From: CBDBCU01 sp965243185
GTDB lineage: Bacteria; Chloroflexota; Dehalococcoidia; Lucifugimonadales; UBA3495
Direction: 5' to 3'
Assembly: GCA_965243185.1 (NCBI GenBank)
Contig: OZ251531.1
Span: 62,001 to 126,000 of the forward strand
DNA: 64,000 nucleotides
The position numbers and the translations under genes are program-made. The notes beneath the pieces are model-generated. The model did no database searches. It saw only the letters and a program-made list of their open reading frames with translations, and was not told the DNA's origin. Shown piece by piece: positions 17,708-24,893 of this stretch. Within the stretch, counting starts at the first letter, position 1, and every line of letters begins with the position of its first letter.

Positions 17708-18499
17708 TCAAAACCCGATAAGTCCGACATTGAAAGCCGCCGCCAACAACCCATACGGCAGCATTGCTACGGCGGCAATCAGGATGACTACTTCGGCGGT
17801 TTCGTTGGCGGCGCCGTAGCAGTCGCCGGTTAGGCCGTCGAGCAGACGGGATATTGCTTTGCCCATCAGCCAGGCCAAGGCCGATATGCCGGTTAGCAGG
17901 ATTAGGCCGCCGTAGCCGCCGAGGATCAGGGCGGCGGTGGTTGCTATTATCGCCGCTACGGTGGTGGCTATCTTGCTACTACCTTGGTGGAAGGGGGCGC
18001 CTAGTCCCTGGCTGCGGGCGTAAGGGAAGGATGCCAGGAGCAGGGTCATGGTCCAGCGGGAAAGGGTCGGGAAAAGCAGCAAGACTATTTCCTTGCCGGG
18101 CGCATTCAGGGAGAGGAGGGATAACAAGGCGGCGTATTTGAGCAGCAGGATGCCGGCGGCGCCGGCTACGGCAAAAGCGCCGACATGGGAATCCCGCATA
18201 ATTTCCCGCCGCCGCTGGGGGGTGTAGCCGCCAAAGATGCCATCGCAGACATCCATAAATCCGTCGAGGTGGAGGCCGCGGGTAAGGGCAATGAGCAGGA
18301 CGGTCAGCAGGGCGGCGGTGAGATAGACGGGAAAGATTTCCCGCACGCCGCGCTCGACGCCCAACAGCAACAAGCCCAACAGCAAGCCGACCAGGGGAAA
18401 CCAGGCCCGGGAGGCGCTGAGGGCTTGCGGACTGAACCCGCCGGGCCAACGTGCCGGCAGAAAGGTTAAAAAACTGACGGCGGCCAGAAATGACGCCAA
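17708..18499 (-). CDS. cobS: Adenosylcobinamide-GDP ribazoletransferase CobS
   Basis: About 263 residues, polytopic membrane enzyme. It joins alpha-ribazole (phosphate) to adenosylcobinamide-GDP in the last assembly step. The Mg-binding signature is HLDGFMDVCDGIFGGYT, followed by MRDSHVGAFA. The N-terminal SFLTFLPAR segment is also typical. The frame is open to 18613, but the TTG at 18499 has AAGGA 7 nt upstream and follows the cobT stop without a long overlap, so it is preferred. CobT, which makes its substrate, is directly upstream. Confidence 0.9.
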   Translation of the reverse strand: MASFLAAVSFLTFLPARWPGGFSPQALSASRAWFPLVGLLLGLLLLGVERGVREIFPVYLTAALLTVLLIALTRGLHLDGFMDVCDGIFGGYTPQRRREIMRDSHVGAFAVAGAAGILLLKYAALLSLLSLNAPGKEIVLLLFPTLSRWTMTLLLASFPYARSQGLGAPFHQGSSKIATTVAAIIATTAALILGGYGGLILLTGISALAWLMGKAISRLLDGLTGDCYGAANETAEVVILIAAVAMLPYGLLAAAFNVGLIGF

Positions 18500-18539
18500 A
18501 TTTTCGTCCTTGATTACCGGAGGGAATCGGGGTTGGAGG

Positions 18540-19607
18540 CTAATCGTCCCGGTCGGAGACGCCGGCTTCGGCAAAGGTTGCCATTCCGGACAGGCAGCGG
18601 GCAGCGGCGTCAATCAGAGGCATGGCCAAGGCCGCGCCGGTGCCTTCACCGAGGCGCATTCCCAAGTCGAGGAGCGGGGTCAGTTCCATTGCAGCCAAGC
18701 CGATGCGATGGCCCGGTTCTGCCGATTGGTGGGCGGCGATGAAGTAATCCCGGGCGGCCGGGGCGATGCGCCAAGCGATGAGGGCGGCGGCTCCGGAGAT
18801 GAAACCGTCCACTACCACCGGGCGGCGGGCGGCGGCGGTTCCCAACATTGCCCCGGCTAGTGCGCCGATTTCCAACCCGCCTACTTTGGTCAGCACATCC
18901 AGTCCGTCATTGGGGTCGGGATTGTTGACGGACAAGGCCCGTTGGATTACCGCGATTTTGCGGGCCAAGCCGGGGTCGTCAAGGCCGGTGCCGCGGCCGG
19001 TAACGGCGGCCGGGTCGGTGCCGGTGATGGCGGCGGTGATGGCGCTGGCGGCGGTGGTGTTGCCGATGCCCATATCGCCGCAGGCAATGAGGTCGGCGCC
19101 GGCGGCGATCTGCTCTTGGGCGGCGGCGATGCCGATTTCCAAGCAGCGGGCGGCTTGCTCCCGGGTCATTGCGGGGCCGGCGGCCATATTTGCCGTGCCA
19201 TAGGCTACTTTGACGGAGCGCAGCAAGGGATGGGGTGCCAAGTCGGCGGCGACGCCGGCGTCGAGGATGACGATTTCGGCGCCGGCGTGGCGGGACAGGA
19301 CATTGATAGCAGCGCCGCCATTCAGGAAGTTGGCGACCATTTGGGGGGTAACTTCCTGGGGGTAGGCGCTGACGCCTTCGGCGACGACGCCGTGGTCGCC
19401 GGCGGCGAGGATGACGGCTTTGCGGCGGATTTGCGGGGTGGGTTCGCCAAAGATGCCGGCCAGCATTACCGACAAATCCTCGAGGCGGCCGAGACTGCCG
19501 GGGGGCTTGGTTAGAGTGTCCTGGCGGGCGCGGGCGGCGTCCATAGCCGCGGCATCGCGGGGGGCAATGCTTTGTACGGTGCGGTCAAGCAGGGGAGAGA
19601 GGGTCAT
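18540..19607 (-). CDS. cobT: Nicotinate-nucleotide:dimethylbenzimidazole phosphoribosyltransferase CobT
   Basis: 355 residues, a full-length family member. It activates the lower-ligand base to alpha-ribazole-5'-phosphate. KPPGSLGRLEDL and AAGDHGVVAEGVSAYP lie in the N-terminal half, GDMGIGNTTAASAI in the middle, and MRLGEGTGAALAMPLIDAA holds the catalytic glutamate near the C-terminus. The start is 23 nt after the toxin-like DUF3368 gene. Confidence 0.95.
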   Translation of the reverse strand: MTLSPLLDRTVQSIAPRDAAAMDAARARQDTLTKPPGSLGRLEDLSVMLAGIFGEPTPQIRRKAVILAAGDHGVVAEGVSAYPQEVTPQMVANFLNGGAAINVLSRHAGAEIVILDAGVAADLAPHPLLRSVKVAYGTANMAAGPAMTREQAARCLEIGIAAAQEQIAAGADLIACGDMGIGNTTAASAITAAITGTDPAAVTGRGTGLDDPGLARKIAVIQRALSVNNPDPNDGLDVLTKVGGLEIGALAGAMLGTAAARRPVVVDGFISGAAALIAWRIAPAARDYFIAAHQSAEPGHRIGLAAMELTPLLDLGMRLGEGTGAALAMPLIDAAARCLSGMATFAEAGVSDRDD

Positions 19608-19630
19608 AATAGGGCCTCCGGTAATAATGG

Positions 19631-20140
19631 CTAATTGGTCGCTGGGCGTGCGGCCCGCAAGGCTTGTTGGTAGAGGCGGGCGCTGATGCGGAACTCGGCT
19701 TGTCGCAGATGGTCCAGGTCGGCTTGCAGGGTGTCTATTATGCCATCCCGGGCGGCTTGAGTCAGGATGCCGACAACGCCGGTCAGGGTAAGGTTATATT
19801 CCATAGCCCGGCGGCGGCCTTTCGCCTCGTCGATTATCAAAAGCGCCGCTTGATTGGACAAAGCCAGGGTAATGGCTTCGGCCTCGCCCGCTCCCAAGCC
19901 CGCTCCGGCCACGGCGACTAAATGCCGGTCGACGGTGTCAGCTACCCGGAGCCAACCGGCGGCGGCCGCAGCAGCTACTTCTGGAGAGCCGGCTTTGTCC
20001 GCCCCGCTTTCCACTACTTCCTGCCAAACTGCCGGGGGGATCCAAACTTCGCTGTAAAACTCGCGCAGCAGTTCCAGATGCCCCACGACGGAAAGGCCGA
20101 CCAGCGGGGAAGCGTTGCTAACGACGGGGCCGGGCGGCAT
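19631..20140 (-). CDS. DUF3368 PIN-like toxin candidate
   Basis: 169 residues. DUF3368 proteins have a PIN-like nuclease fold and are usually partnered with UPF0175 antitoxins. VVSNASPLVGLSVVG carries the first conserved Asn/Asp-type position, GAGEAEAITLAL the central acidic site, and LIIDEAKGRRRA the third acidic residue followed by the family's Arg-rich turn. Its start overlaps the UPF0175 gene by 23 nt. The pair sits between cobO and cobT on the same strand, so it should be transcribed from the riboswitch-controlled operon unless it has an internal promoter. Confidence 0.82.
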   Translation of the reverse strand: MPPGPVVSNASPLVGLSVVGHLELLREFYSEVWIPPAVWQEVVESGADKAGSPEVAAAAAAGWLRVADTVDRHLVAVAGAGLGAGEAEAITLALSNQAALLIIDEAKGRRRAMEYNLTLTGVVGILTQAARDGIIDTLQADLDHLRQAEFRISARLYQQALRAARPATN

Positions 20141-20642
20141 TACGCATATCCTCCTCCAAGTCTGACACGGAGTATTGCAGGACGATGTCCCGTTCGCCCC
20201 GCAAATCGTGGAAATCCCACCAACTCCATCCGGCGAATTTGCGGAGGGGGCCGGAATTGAGAATCCACTGTTCGTACAAGTCCAGGGCCAGTTCCTGGCG
20301 GAGTTGCGGCAGTAGCTGCTCCGGGGGCAGGGCCAAGGCGGCTTGCACTTCCGCGGGGATTTTGAGGGAAAGGCTACCTTTGGGGTGGCACTGGCCGGAT
20401 TGGCCGCCGGGTTCCCGGTCGAGGAATTCCTCGGTTTCCCGGACGCGGGTGCGTTCCTGGAGCAGGGCGTTGAATTCGGGCAAGGGCAAGCCGGCGAAGG
20501 ATGCGGCTACGGCGCAGGAAAGGCGGCCCTGTTCGCACAGGGCGCAAGCCAGTTCCCGGCGCAGCAGTTCCTCAGCCTCGACCGGGGGCAAGCCCAAGTT
20601 GTAGAGGAGGTTCTCGGTTATTTCCAGTTCTACCGGCGTCAT
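20118..20642 (-). CDS. Tandem UPF0175-like antitoxin candidate
   Basis: 174 residues, about twice the usual UPF0175 length. Residues 1-68 (LEITENLLYNLGLPPVEAEE, FAGLPLPEFNALLQERTRV) and 90-165 (LSLKIPAEVQAALALPPEQL, KFAGWSWWDFHDLRGERDI, YSVSDLEEDM) each look like one UPF0175 domain with its helix-turn-helix. They are joined by a Gly/Pro linker. Single-domain UPF0175 proteins are antitoxins of DUF3368 toxins, and the toxin gene follows with a 23-nt overlap. A duplicated-fused antitoxin is unusual. Confidence 0.72.
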   Translation of the reverse strand: MTPVELEITENLLYNLGLPPVEAEELLRRELACALCEQGRLSCAVAASFAGLPLPEFNALLQERTRVRETEEFLDREPGGQSGQCHPKGSLSLKIPAEVQAALALPPEQLLPQLRQELALDLYEQWILNSGPLRKFAGWSWWDFHDLRGERDIVLQYSVSDLEEDMRNAARPRR

Positions 20643-20714
20643 TGCTCACTCCTTTGCCGGGGATGGCTGGTTGGGGTTGGGCTACGGATAGATGGCGGCC
20701 GCCGGCTGTCCCCG

Positions 20715-21287
20715 CTAGAACTCGATACCGGGCTGGGCTTTGATGCCCTGCTGGTAGGGGTGTTTGACGACCTGCATTTCGGTTACGAGGTCGGCGTAGT
20801 CCACCAATTGCTGCGGGGCGTGGCGGCCGGTGATGATGATGTGCAGCATTTCGGGGCGGCTTTGCAGGGCGGCGATTACTTCGTCGACGGGAATCCAGCC
20901 GTAGTGCAGGGGGTAGGTGAACTCGTCGAGAACTACCAGGTCGTGGTCACCAGCGGCGATAACCTCTTTGGCGTCCTCCCACAGGGCGCGGGCGAGGTCG
21001 GCGCTCTGTTCCAAATCCCGGGAGCGCCAGGTAAAGCCGTCGCCCATAGCGCGCATAGTGACGCCGATTTTCTGGGCGGCGCGCTGTTCGCCGAAGTTGG
21101 CGGTGGTGTGCTTGATGAACTGGAGCATAATCACCCGGAGGTCGCGGCCCCAAGCGCGGAACAGGACGCCCATGGCGGCGGTGGTTTTGCCCTTGCCGTT
21201 GCCGGTGTTGACGATGACCAGTCCTTTGTTGATGCGGGGGCCTTTGACGGACTGCGGCCCCGCTTGGTCGGCTTGTTCGGTAGTCAT
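20715..21287 (-). CDS. cobO: Cob(I)yrinate a,c-diamide adenosyltransferase (CobO/BtuR type)
   Basis: 190 residues. It transfers the 5'-deoxyadenosyl group of ATP to Co(I) of corrinoids. The P-loop is VNTGNGKGKTTAAMG. LVVLDEFTYPLHYGWIPVDE carries the Walker-B-like acidic residues and IIITGRHAPQQLVDYADL is the family's C-terminal signature. It starts 50 nt after cobB, in pathway-consistent order. Confidence 0.95.
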   Translation of the reverse strand: MTTEQADQAGPQSVKGPRINKGLVIVNTGNGKGKTTAAMGVLFRAWGRDLRVIMLQFIKHTTANFGEQRAAQKIGVTMRAMGDGFTWRSRDLEQSADLARALWEDAKEVIAAGDHDLVVLDEFTYPLHYGWIPVDEVIAALQSRPEMLHIIITGRHAPQQLVDYADLVTEMQVVKHPYQQGIKAQPGIEF

Positions 21288-21337
21288 ACTGGCTTACCCT
21301 CGAGCTGGATTGGGGAATTATCCCTTTTGGGATTTAA

Positions 21338-22699
21338 CTATAACACGGCGCAGGTGTCCACGAACTTTTGGGCCAAGCCGGGGGCGCTGCCGAGGTGGAT
21401 GTGGATGTAGGATGCCCACAGGCTGCCGATGTGGAAACCCTCGGGGCGGTTATCTTGATTCACTACCCGGTAGAGGGCGGTTTCCGGGGTAGGCGGCTCC
21501 GCCAATACGGACCAGTGGAATTCGTGGCCGCGGACTTGCTGACCGGGCTGCAACAGCGGCGTGGCGTGGGCGGCGGCTACCTCGCGATAGCCCAGGGTCA
21601 GCCGGCGGTGGGACATTGAGGATACCACCGGCAAGGCGCCGACCATGGGATAGTTGTTGCCGTCCAGGTCGGAAAGGCTTTGGCCCAGATACATCAGGCC
21701 GCCGCATTCGGCATAGACCGGGATTTGGCGTTGGACGGCGGTGCGCAGGGATGCCAGCATGGGGCGGTTGGCGGCGAGTTCGGCGGCAAAGAGTTCGGGG
21801 AAGCCGCCGCCGATATAGACGCCGCCGGCAGCCGGGGGCAAAGCGGAGTCGGTCAAGGGGCTGAAAGGCAAAAGTTCCGCGCCCCAAGCTTGCAGCAAGT
21901 CGAGGGAATCCTGATAGTAGAAGCTGAAGGCTTTATCCTGGGCTACGGCGATGCGGGCGCGGGGGGACTGCGGTTCAGCCGGATAGACTTGGGGCTTTCC
22001 GGCCGGGGGATTGGCGGTGGCGGCTAGTTTCAGTATTTGATCCAGGTCAATAGTTTCCGCAACTTGGGCGGTCAAGTCATCGTACCACTGGCGTACTACG
22101 GTGCCTTCGACGGTGGGAATCAAGCCGAGGTGCCGCTCCGGCTGGTTGAAAGCGTCTTTGCGGGGGAGGTAGCCCAAGACCGGCAAGCCGGTGGTGGTTT
22201 CAATCTGGGGTTGGCAAAAGTCGAGGTGGCGGGGGCCGCCGATGCCGTTGAGGATGACGCCGGCAATTCGCAGGGCGGGGTCGAATTTTTGGTAGCCAAG
22301 GATTTCGGCGGCGACGCTGCGGGCAACCTTGGCGGCGTCGGCGACCAGGATAACCGGGGCGTTGAGGAGTTTGGCTAACTGGGCGGTGGAGCCTTCCTCG
22401 GAGAGGGCGTCGTGGCCGTCATAGAGGCCCATCACGCCCTCGATGACGGCGATTTTTTCGGAGCCGACGGCGCGGCGGAACAGTTCGGTCACGGTGGGCG
22501 GCGGCAGCAGCCAGGTATCCAAGTTGCGGGAAGGGACGCCGCAAGCCAGTTGGTGATAGGAGGGGTCGATGTAGTCGGGGCCGGCCTTGAAGGGCTGGAC
22601 GGCATAGCCGCGGCGGGTCAGCGCGCCCATTAGGCCGGTGGCGATGGTGGTTTTGCCGACGCCGCTGCGGACGCCGGCGATTACGATGGCGGCGGTCAT
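21338..22699 (-). CDS. cobB: Cobyrinate a,c-diamide synthase CobB/CbiA
   Basis: 453 residues. Glutamine- and ATP-dependent amidation of carboxylates a and c of the corrin ring. The N-terminal dethiobiotin-synthase-like P-loop is GVRSGVGKTTIATGLMGAL. The C-terminal class I glutamine amidotransferase domain has the nucleophile in YAECGGLMYLG and a catalytic histidine in GHEFHWS. It is the first structural gene after the B12 riboswitch. GGAG lies 7 nt before the ATG, and a ten-codon upstream ORF ends in an ATGA overlap with it. Confidence 0.95.
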   Translation of the reverse strand: MTAAIVIAGVRSGVGKTTIATGLMGALTRRGYAVQPFKAGPDYIDPSYHQLACGVPSRNLDTWLLPPPTVTELFRRAVGSEKIAVIEGVMGLYDGHDALSEEGSTAQLAKLLNAPVILVADAAKVARSVAAEILGYQKFDPALRIAGVILNGIGGPRHLDFCQPQIETTTGLPVLGYLPRKDAFNQPERHLGLIPTVEGTVVRQWYDDLTAQVAETIDLDQILKLAATANPPAGKPQVYPAEPQSPRARIAVAQDKAFSFYYQDSLDLLQAWGAELLPFSPLTDSALPPAAGGVYIGGGFPELFAAELAANRPMLASLRTAVQRQIPVYAECGGLMYLGQSLSDLDGNNYPMVGALPVVSSMSHRRLTLGYREVAAAHATPLLQPGQQVRGHEFHWSVLAEPPTPETALYRVVNQDNRPEGFHIGSLWASYIHIHLGSAPGLAQKFVDTCAVL

Positions 22700-22728
22700 G
22701 GGGCGGCTCCGGGGATGGGCTGTAACAT
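22696..22728 (-). other. Possible ten-codon upstream ORF before cobB
   Basis: ATG at 22728 preceded by GGAGG (10-nt spacing) reads MLQPIPGAAP and stops with a TGA that overlaps the cobB ATG. This could couple cobB translation to an upstream event, or it may be coincidental. Confidence 0.35.
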
Positions 22729-22826
22729 TTTGATTATTCCTCCGGGGTTTGCCGGCTTGGTCAGTCGGTTTGCTACTTATTATGCAACGGAGGGGCGGAT
22801 AATGCTACCCGGTGCGGCTATTTCCG

Positions 22827-22896
22827 TCTTTCCTGTGAAAACGGGAATCCAGAGTCCCCGGTTTTCCTGGATTCCCACTTTCGTGGGAATGACGGT
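22827..22896. repeat. Dispersed intergenic repeat (GTCATTCCCACGAAAG type) in the cobB leader
   Basis: CTGGATTCCCACTTTCGTGG followed by GAATGACGG (22868-22896) is the reverse complement of copies at 47931, 48051 and 49759. A partial opposing copy (ACGGGAATCCAGAG) precedes it. It sits between the riboswitch terminator and cobB. Confidence 0.75.
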
Positions 22897-23152
22897 TGCG
22901 ATATGCGATACCCTTCGCGGGAAAGACGGTTTCGATGCGATAGCCTTGGGTATGGGATGGATTGTGGGGATGAGCGAAAGAGGGCCGGGCGGGCTACCCG
23001 CCGCAGCGGGCCGCGCCGTTCGGCAGCGCAGTGGAGGAGGTACTGCGCCGCCGGGAAAGCGCGGGCCGCCCGGCCGTCTCTCGGGAAGGAGTCCAACGGC
23101 GGCTGCCATTGGACGGGATGATTGCGGACGGGGACGCGGCGGGAAGGGCAAA

Positions 23153-23180
23153 GAAAAAGCCTGACTTTCCCGGTCAGGCT
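23153..23180 (-). terminator. Intrinsic terminator downstream of the B12 riboswitch
   Basis: On the minus strand AGCCTGAC, a 7-nt loop and GTCAGGCT are followed by TTTTTCTTT. It lies about 57 nt after the end of the riboswitch aptamer, which places it to act as the attenuation terminator. Confidence 0.82.
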
Positions 23181-23236
23181 GGATCCAGTCAAGAGACTAA
23201 TACACCTTGCCGCGAAGCGTATTCCGTCAAGTTCCC

Positions 23237-23440
23237 AGGCAGGTCTCCTGGCTTCTGGCTGCTGACGAACCCGCTCGGCCTTCCCGGCCCGGCAATTGTT
23301 GGGGCCAGTGGCTTGTTTCCGCACGGCGGAATTGAGGGGGTTCTCGCCAGTCACAGTGGCGCGACCACGCCGGATTTACACCGGCTTCCCTTTTCAGCCC
23401 CGGATTTCATTGCAGTGGATAATGCCGGGGCCACCTGGGG
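23237..23440 (-). ncRNA. Cobalamin (B12) riboswitch
   Basis: On the minus strand the hallmark B12-box elements appear in order: AAAAGGGAAGCCGGTG, AAATCCGGCGTGGTCGCGCC, ACTGTGA, AAGCCACTGGCC, GGGAAGGCC, and the 3' element AGCCAGGAGACCTGCCT. It precedes cobB and the cobalamin operon. Known cobalamin riboswitches repress such operons when adenosylcobalamin is abundant. Confidence 0.95.
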
Positions 23441-23529
23441 ACTTTGGGCTATTCGGTTGTTAAGGGCGGCGGGTTATGGGATAGATTGTATAACGGGTTT
23501 GGGGATGGTGTCAAGGGGTAGTTTGGGCA

Positions 23530-23607
23530 GGTTCCGTTCTATTGTGGATGATTTTCAAGTGTACGATATTTGCGTACATTTCATATCATCCATAACAGAA
23601 CGGAACC
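23530..23607. repeat. Nested palindromic repeat, copy B
   Basis: GGTTCCGTTCT and AGAACGGAACC are perfect outer arms. Inner TGGATGA and TCATCCA arms surround TTTTCAAGTGTACGATATT. It shares ends and core with copy A. It lies between the riboswitch and the next plus-strand gene. Confidence 0.75.
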
Positions 23608-23746
23608 TTTGGGCAAAGACAAATCGGGGAGTTTTGCCCTTTCCCGGTTGGCTAAAATAGTATATACTTCGCTTATCCAGCTGGTAAAATGTAAGGACAA
23701 CCGGCGGTCTCAATACCGTGTAAATATAAATCGAGGAGACGATACT

Positions 23747-24142
23747 ATGGCCAAACCGAGCCTGACCGGCCTCAAGGACACGCTTATTTTTGAGGATGCC
23801 GCCAGACAGGCTACTGCCTGGGGTTCTCTGGAGTATCTGGCCTACAGCGCGCATAGCTACTGGGGTCGGGAGTTTCAACATCGGATTATGGCGGAGATGG
23901 AGCGGTGGCAATCGGAAGTTCGCGCCGACAACCGCCTGCTGAATTACTTGGGACGTTGCTCCGGTTTTGACTTGTCCCAAGCCCAAAAGTCCCTGCGGGA
24001 AGGCAACTACTACGATTTCCAGTGGTTTCTGGGCCGGCTGGCCGCCTATGCCCTGATGGCCAAGGCCGAGGAGGGCCGGCTGGAAGAGGAGGAAGGCAGC
24101 GCGGCGGCGGAGCCGGAGTCGGCCGGGGATGCCGATGAGTAG
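23747..24142 (+). CDS. Unknown acidic helical protein
   Basis: 131 residues. ATG 23747 has GAGGAG 9 nt upstream; the upstream part of the open frame contains palindrome B and is not coding. The sequence (EDAARQATAWGSLEYLAYSA, NRLLNYLGRCSGFDLSQAQK) is helical and ends in a Glu/Ala-rich acidic tail. No family recognised. It is divergent from the cob operon and monocistronic. Confidence 0.65.
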   Translation: MAKPSLTGLKDTLIFEDAARQATAWGSLEYLAYSAHSYWGREFQHRIMAEMERWQSEVRADNRLLNYLGRCSGFDLSQAQKSLREGNYYDFQWFLGRLAAYALMAKAEEGRLEEEEGSAAAEPESAGDADE

Positions 24143-24194
24143 CCGGCACGGGGGATTTTCGCTGCGTCCTTACCGTCGTTCCGGTGAAATGTGG

Positions 24195-24347
24195 TCAGCC
24201 GCCGCCGAGGATTTGGCCCAGGGTTTGTTGCAGTTCGACGAAGGCTGGGGCGCGGTTGCCCAGGAACAGCAGGGACGCCAGGGACAGGATGCTGGCGGCG
24301 ACCAATAGGCAGCCCATTACGCCAAGAAGTAGCCGGCTGAGGCGCAT
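24195..24347 (-). CDS. Small single-pass membrane protein
   Basis: About 50 residues from ATG 24347: a short basic N-terminus (MRLSRLLLG), one strong hydrophobic segment (GCLLVAASILSLASLLFLG), then a short soluble tail. It follows the moeA/unknown pair on the same strand. The ribosome site is weak (AAGAG). It could be a real small membrane protein or a chance frame. Confidence 0.4.
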   Translation of the reverse strand: MRLSRLLLGVMGCLLVAASILSLASLLFLGNRAPAFVELQQTLGQILGGG

Positions 24348-24360
24348 AGTGTTTCTCTTG

Positions 24361-24462
24361 CCGGCTGCGGCGTTAGGCATCGGAGTTTCCCGGGCCGGCT
24401 CCGGGGTTAGGCGCCGGGGTTTCCCGGGCCGGCTGCGGGGTTAGGCACCGGGGATTTCCTGG
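24361..24462. repeat. Three tandem 34-bp repeats
   Basis: Three units starting CCGGCTGCGG / CCGGCTCCGG / CCGGCTGCGG at 24361, 24395 and 24429, each ending in TTTCC(C/T)GG. The last unit holds the 3' end and stop codon of the upstream minus-strand gene. The array therefore looks like amplification of that gene's tail, each unit repeating the CCTAA stop. Confidence 0.75.
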
Positions 24463-24893
24463 CGGGCGAAGCCGTAGTAGGCGTCGTTGTCCAAGATGAG
24501 CTGCAAGTTCCCGGGGGTGATGTTGATGGGACGGTCCGGCGTTGACCACCGCTCGGTGAGTTCGTGGCACAGTTCGTCGAGGGACATCGGCGAGTTGCTA
24601 CGGGCCAGCAGGGTGCGGAACAGGATTTCCTGCACCGGCATATAGGAATTGATAAAATCCGTTTCCTGGGCGGAAAACTCGGCGATTTCCTCAAGCAAGG
24701 CTTGCGGGTCGTCGAGTTCGTGGGCCTCTTGCACCAGGGAAGGGGCGGAACGGCCGCGCCGCTCGGCCAACAGAGTTACCGCCGAGCGGTTCAGTTTCTG
24801 CTCCAAGCGGTCAAAGCTGATGCAGTAATAGGGGGGCGTTTCCCCTTGCTCCGTTTCCGGGTCTTGGGCTGCCTCCGGGGTCGGGATGGTCAT
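24441..24893 (-). CDS. Unknown protein coupled to moeA
   Basis: 150 residues. The ATG overlaps the moeA stop (ATGA), so it is translationally coupled. The body is helical (ISFDRLEQKLNRSAVTLLAE, EEIAEFSAQETDFINSYMPV). The C-terminal third (TERWSTPDRPINITPGNLQL, LDNDAYYGFARQ) looks like a small winged-helix. No catalytic motif seen and no family recognised. Confidence 0.65.
   Translation of the reverse strand: MTIPTPEAAQDPETEQGETPPYYCISFDRLEQKLNRSAVTLLAERRGRSAPSLVQEAHELDDPQALLEEIAEFSAQETDFINSYMPVQEILFRTLLARSNSPMSLDELCHELTERWSTPDRPINITPGNLQLILDNDAYYGFARQEIPGA

Noticed and set aside
22818..23354. Minus-strand open frame over the cobB leader and riboswitch
   Set aside because: It overlaps the B12 riboswitch and its terminator, and part of its translation is simply the dispersed repeat read as protein. 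It has no ribosome site or family motif.
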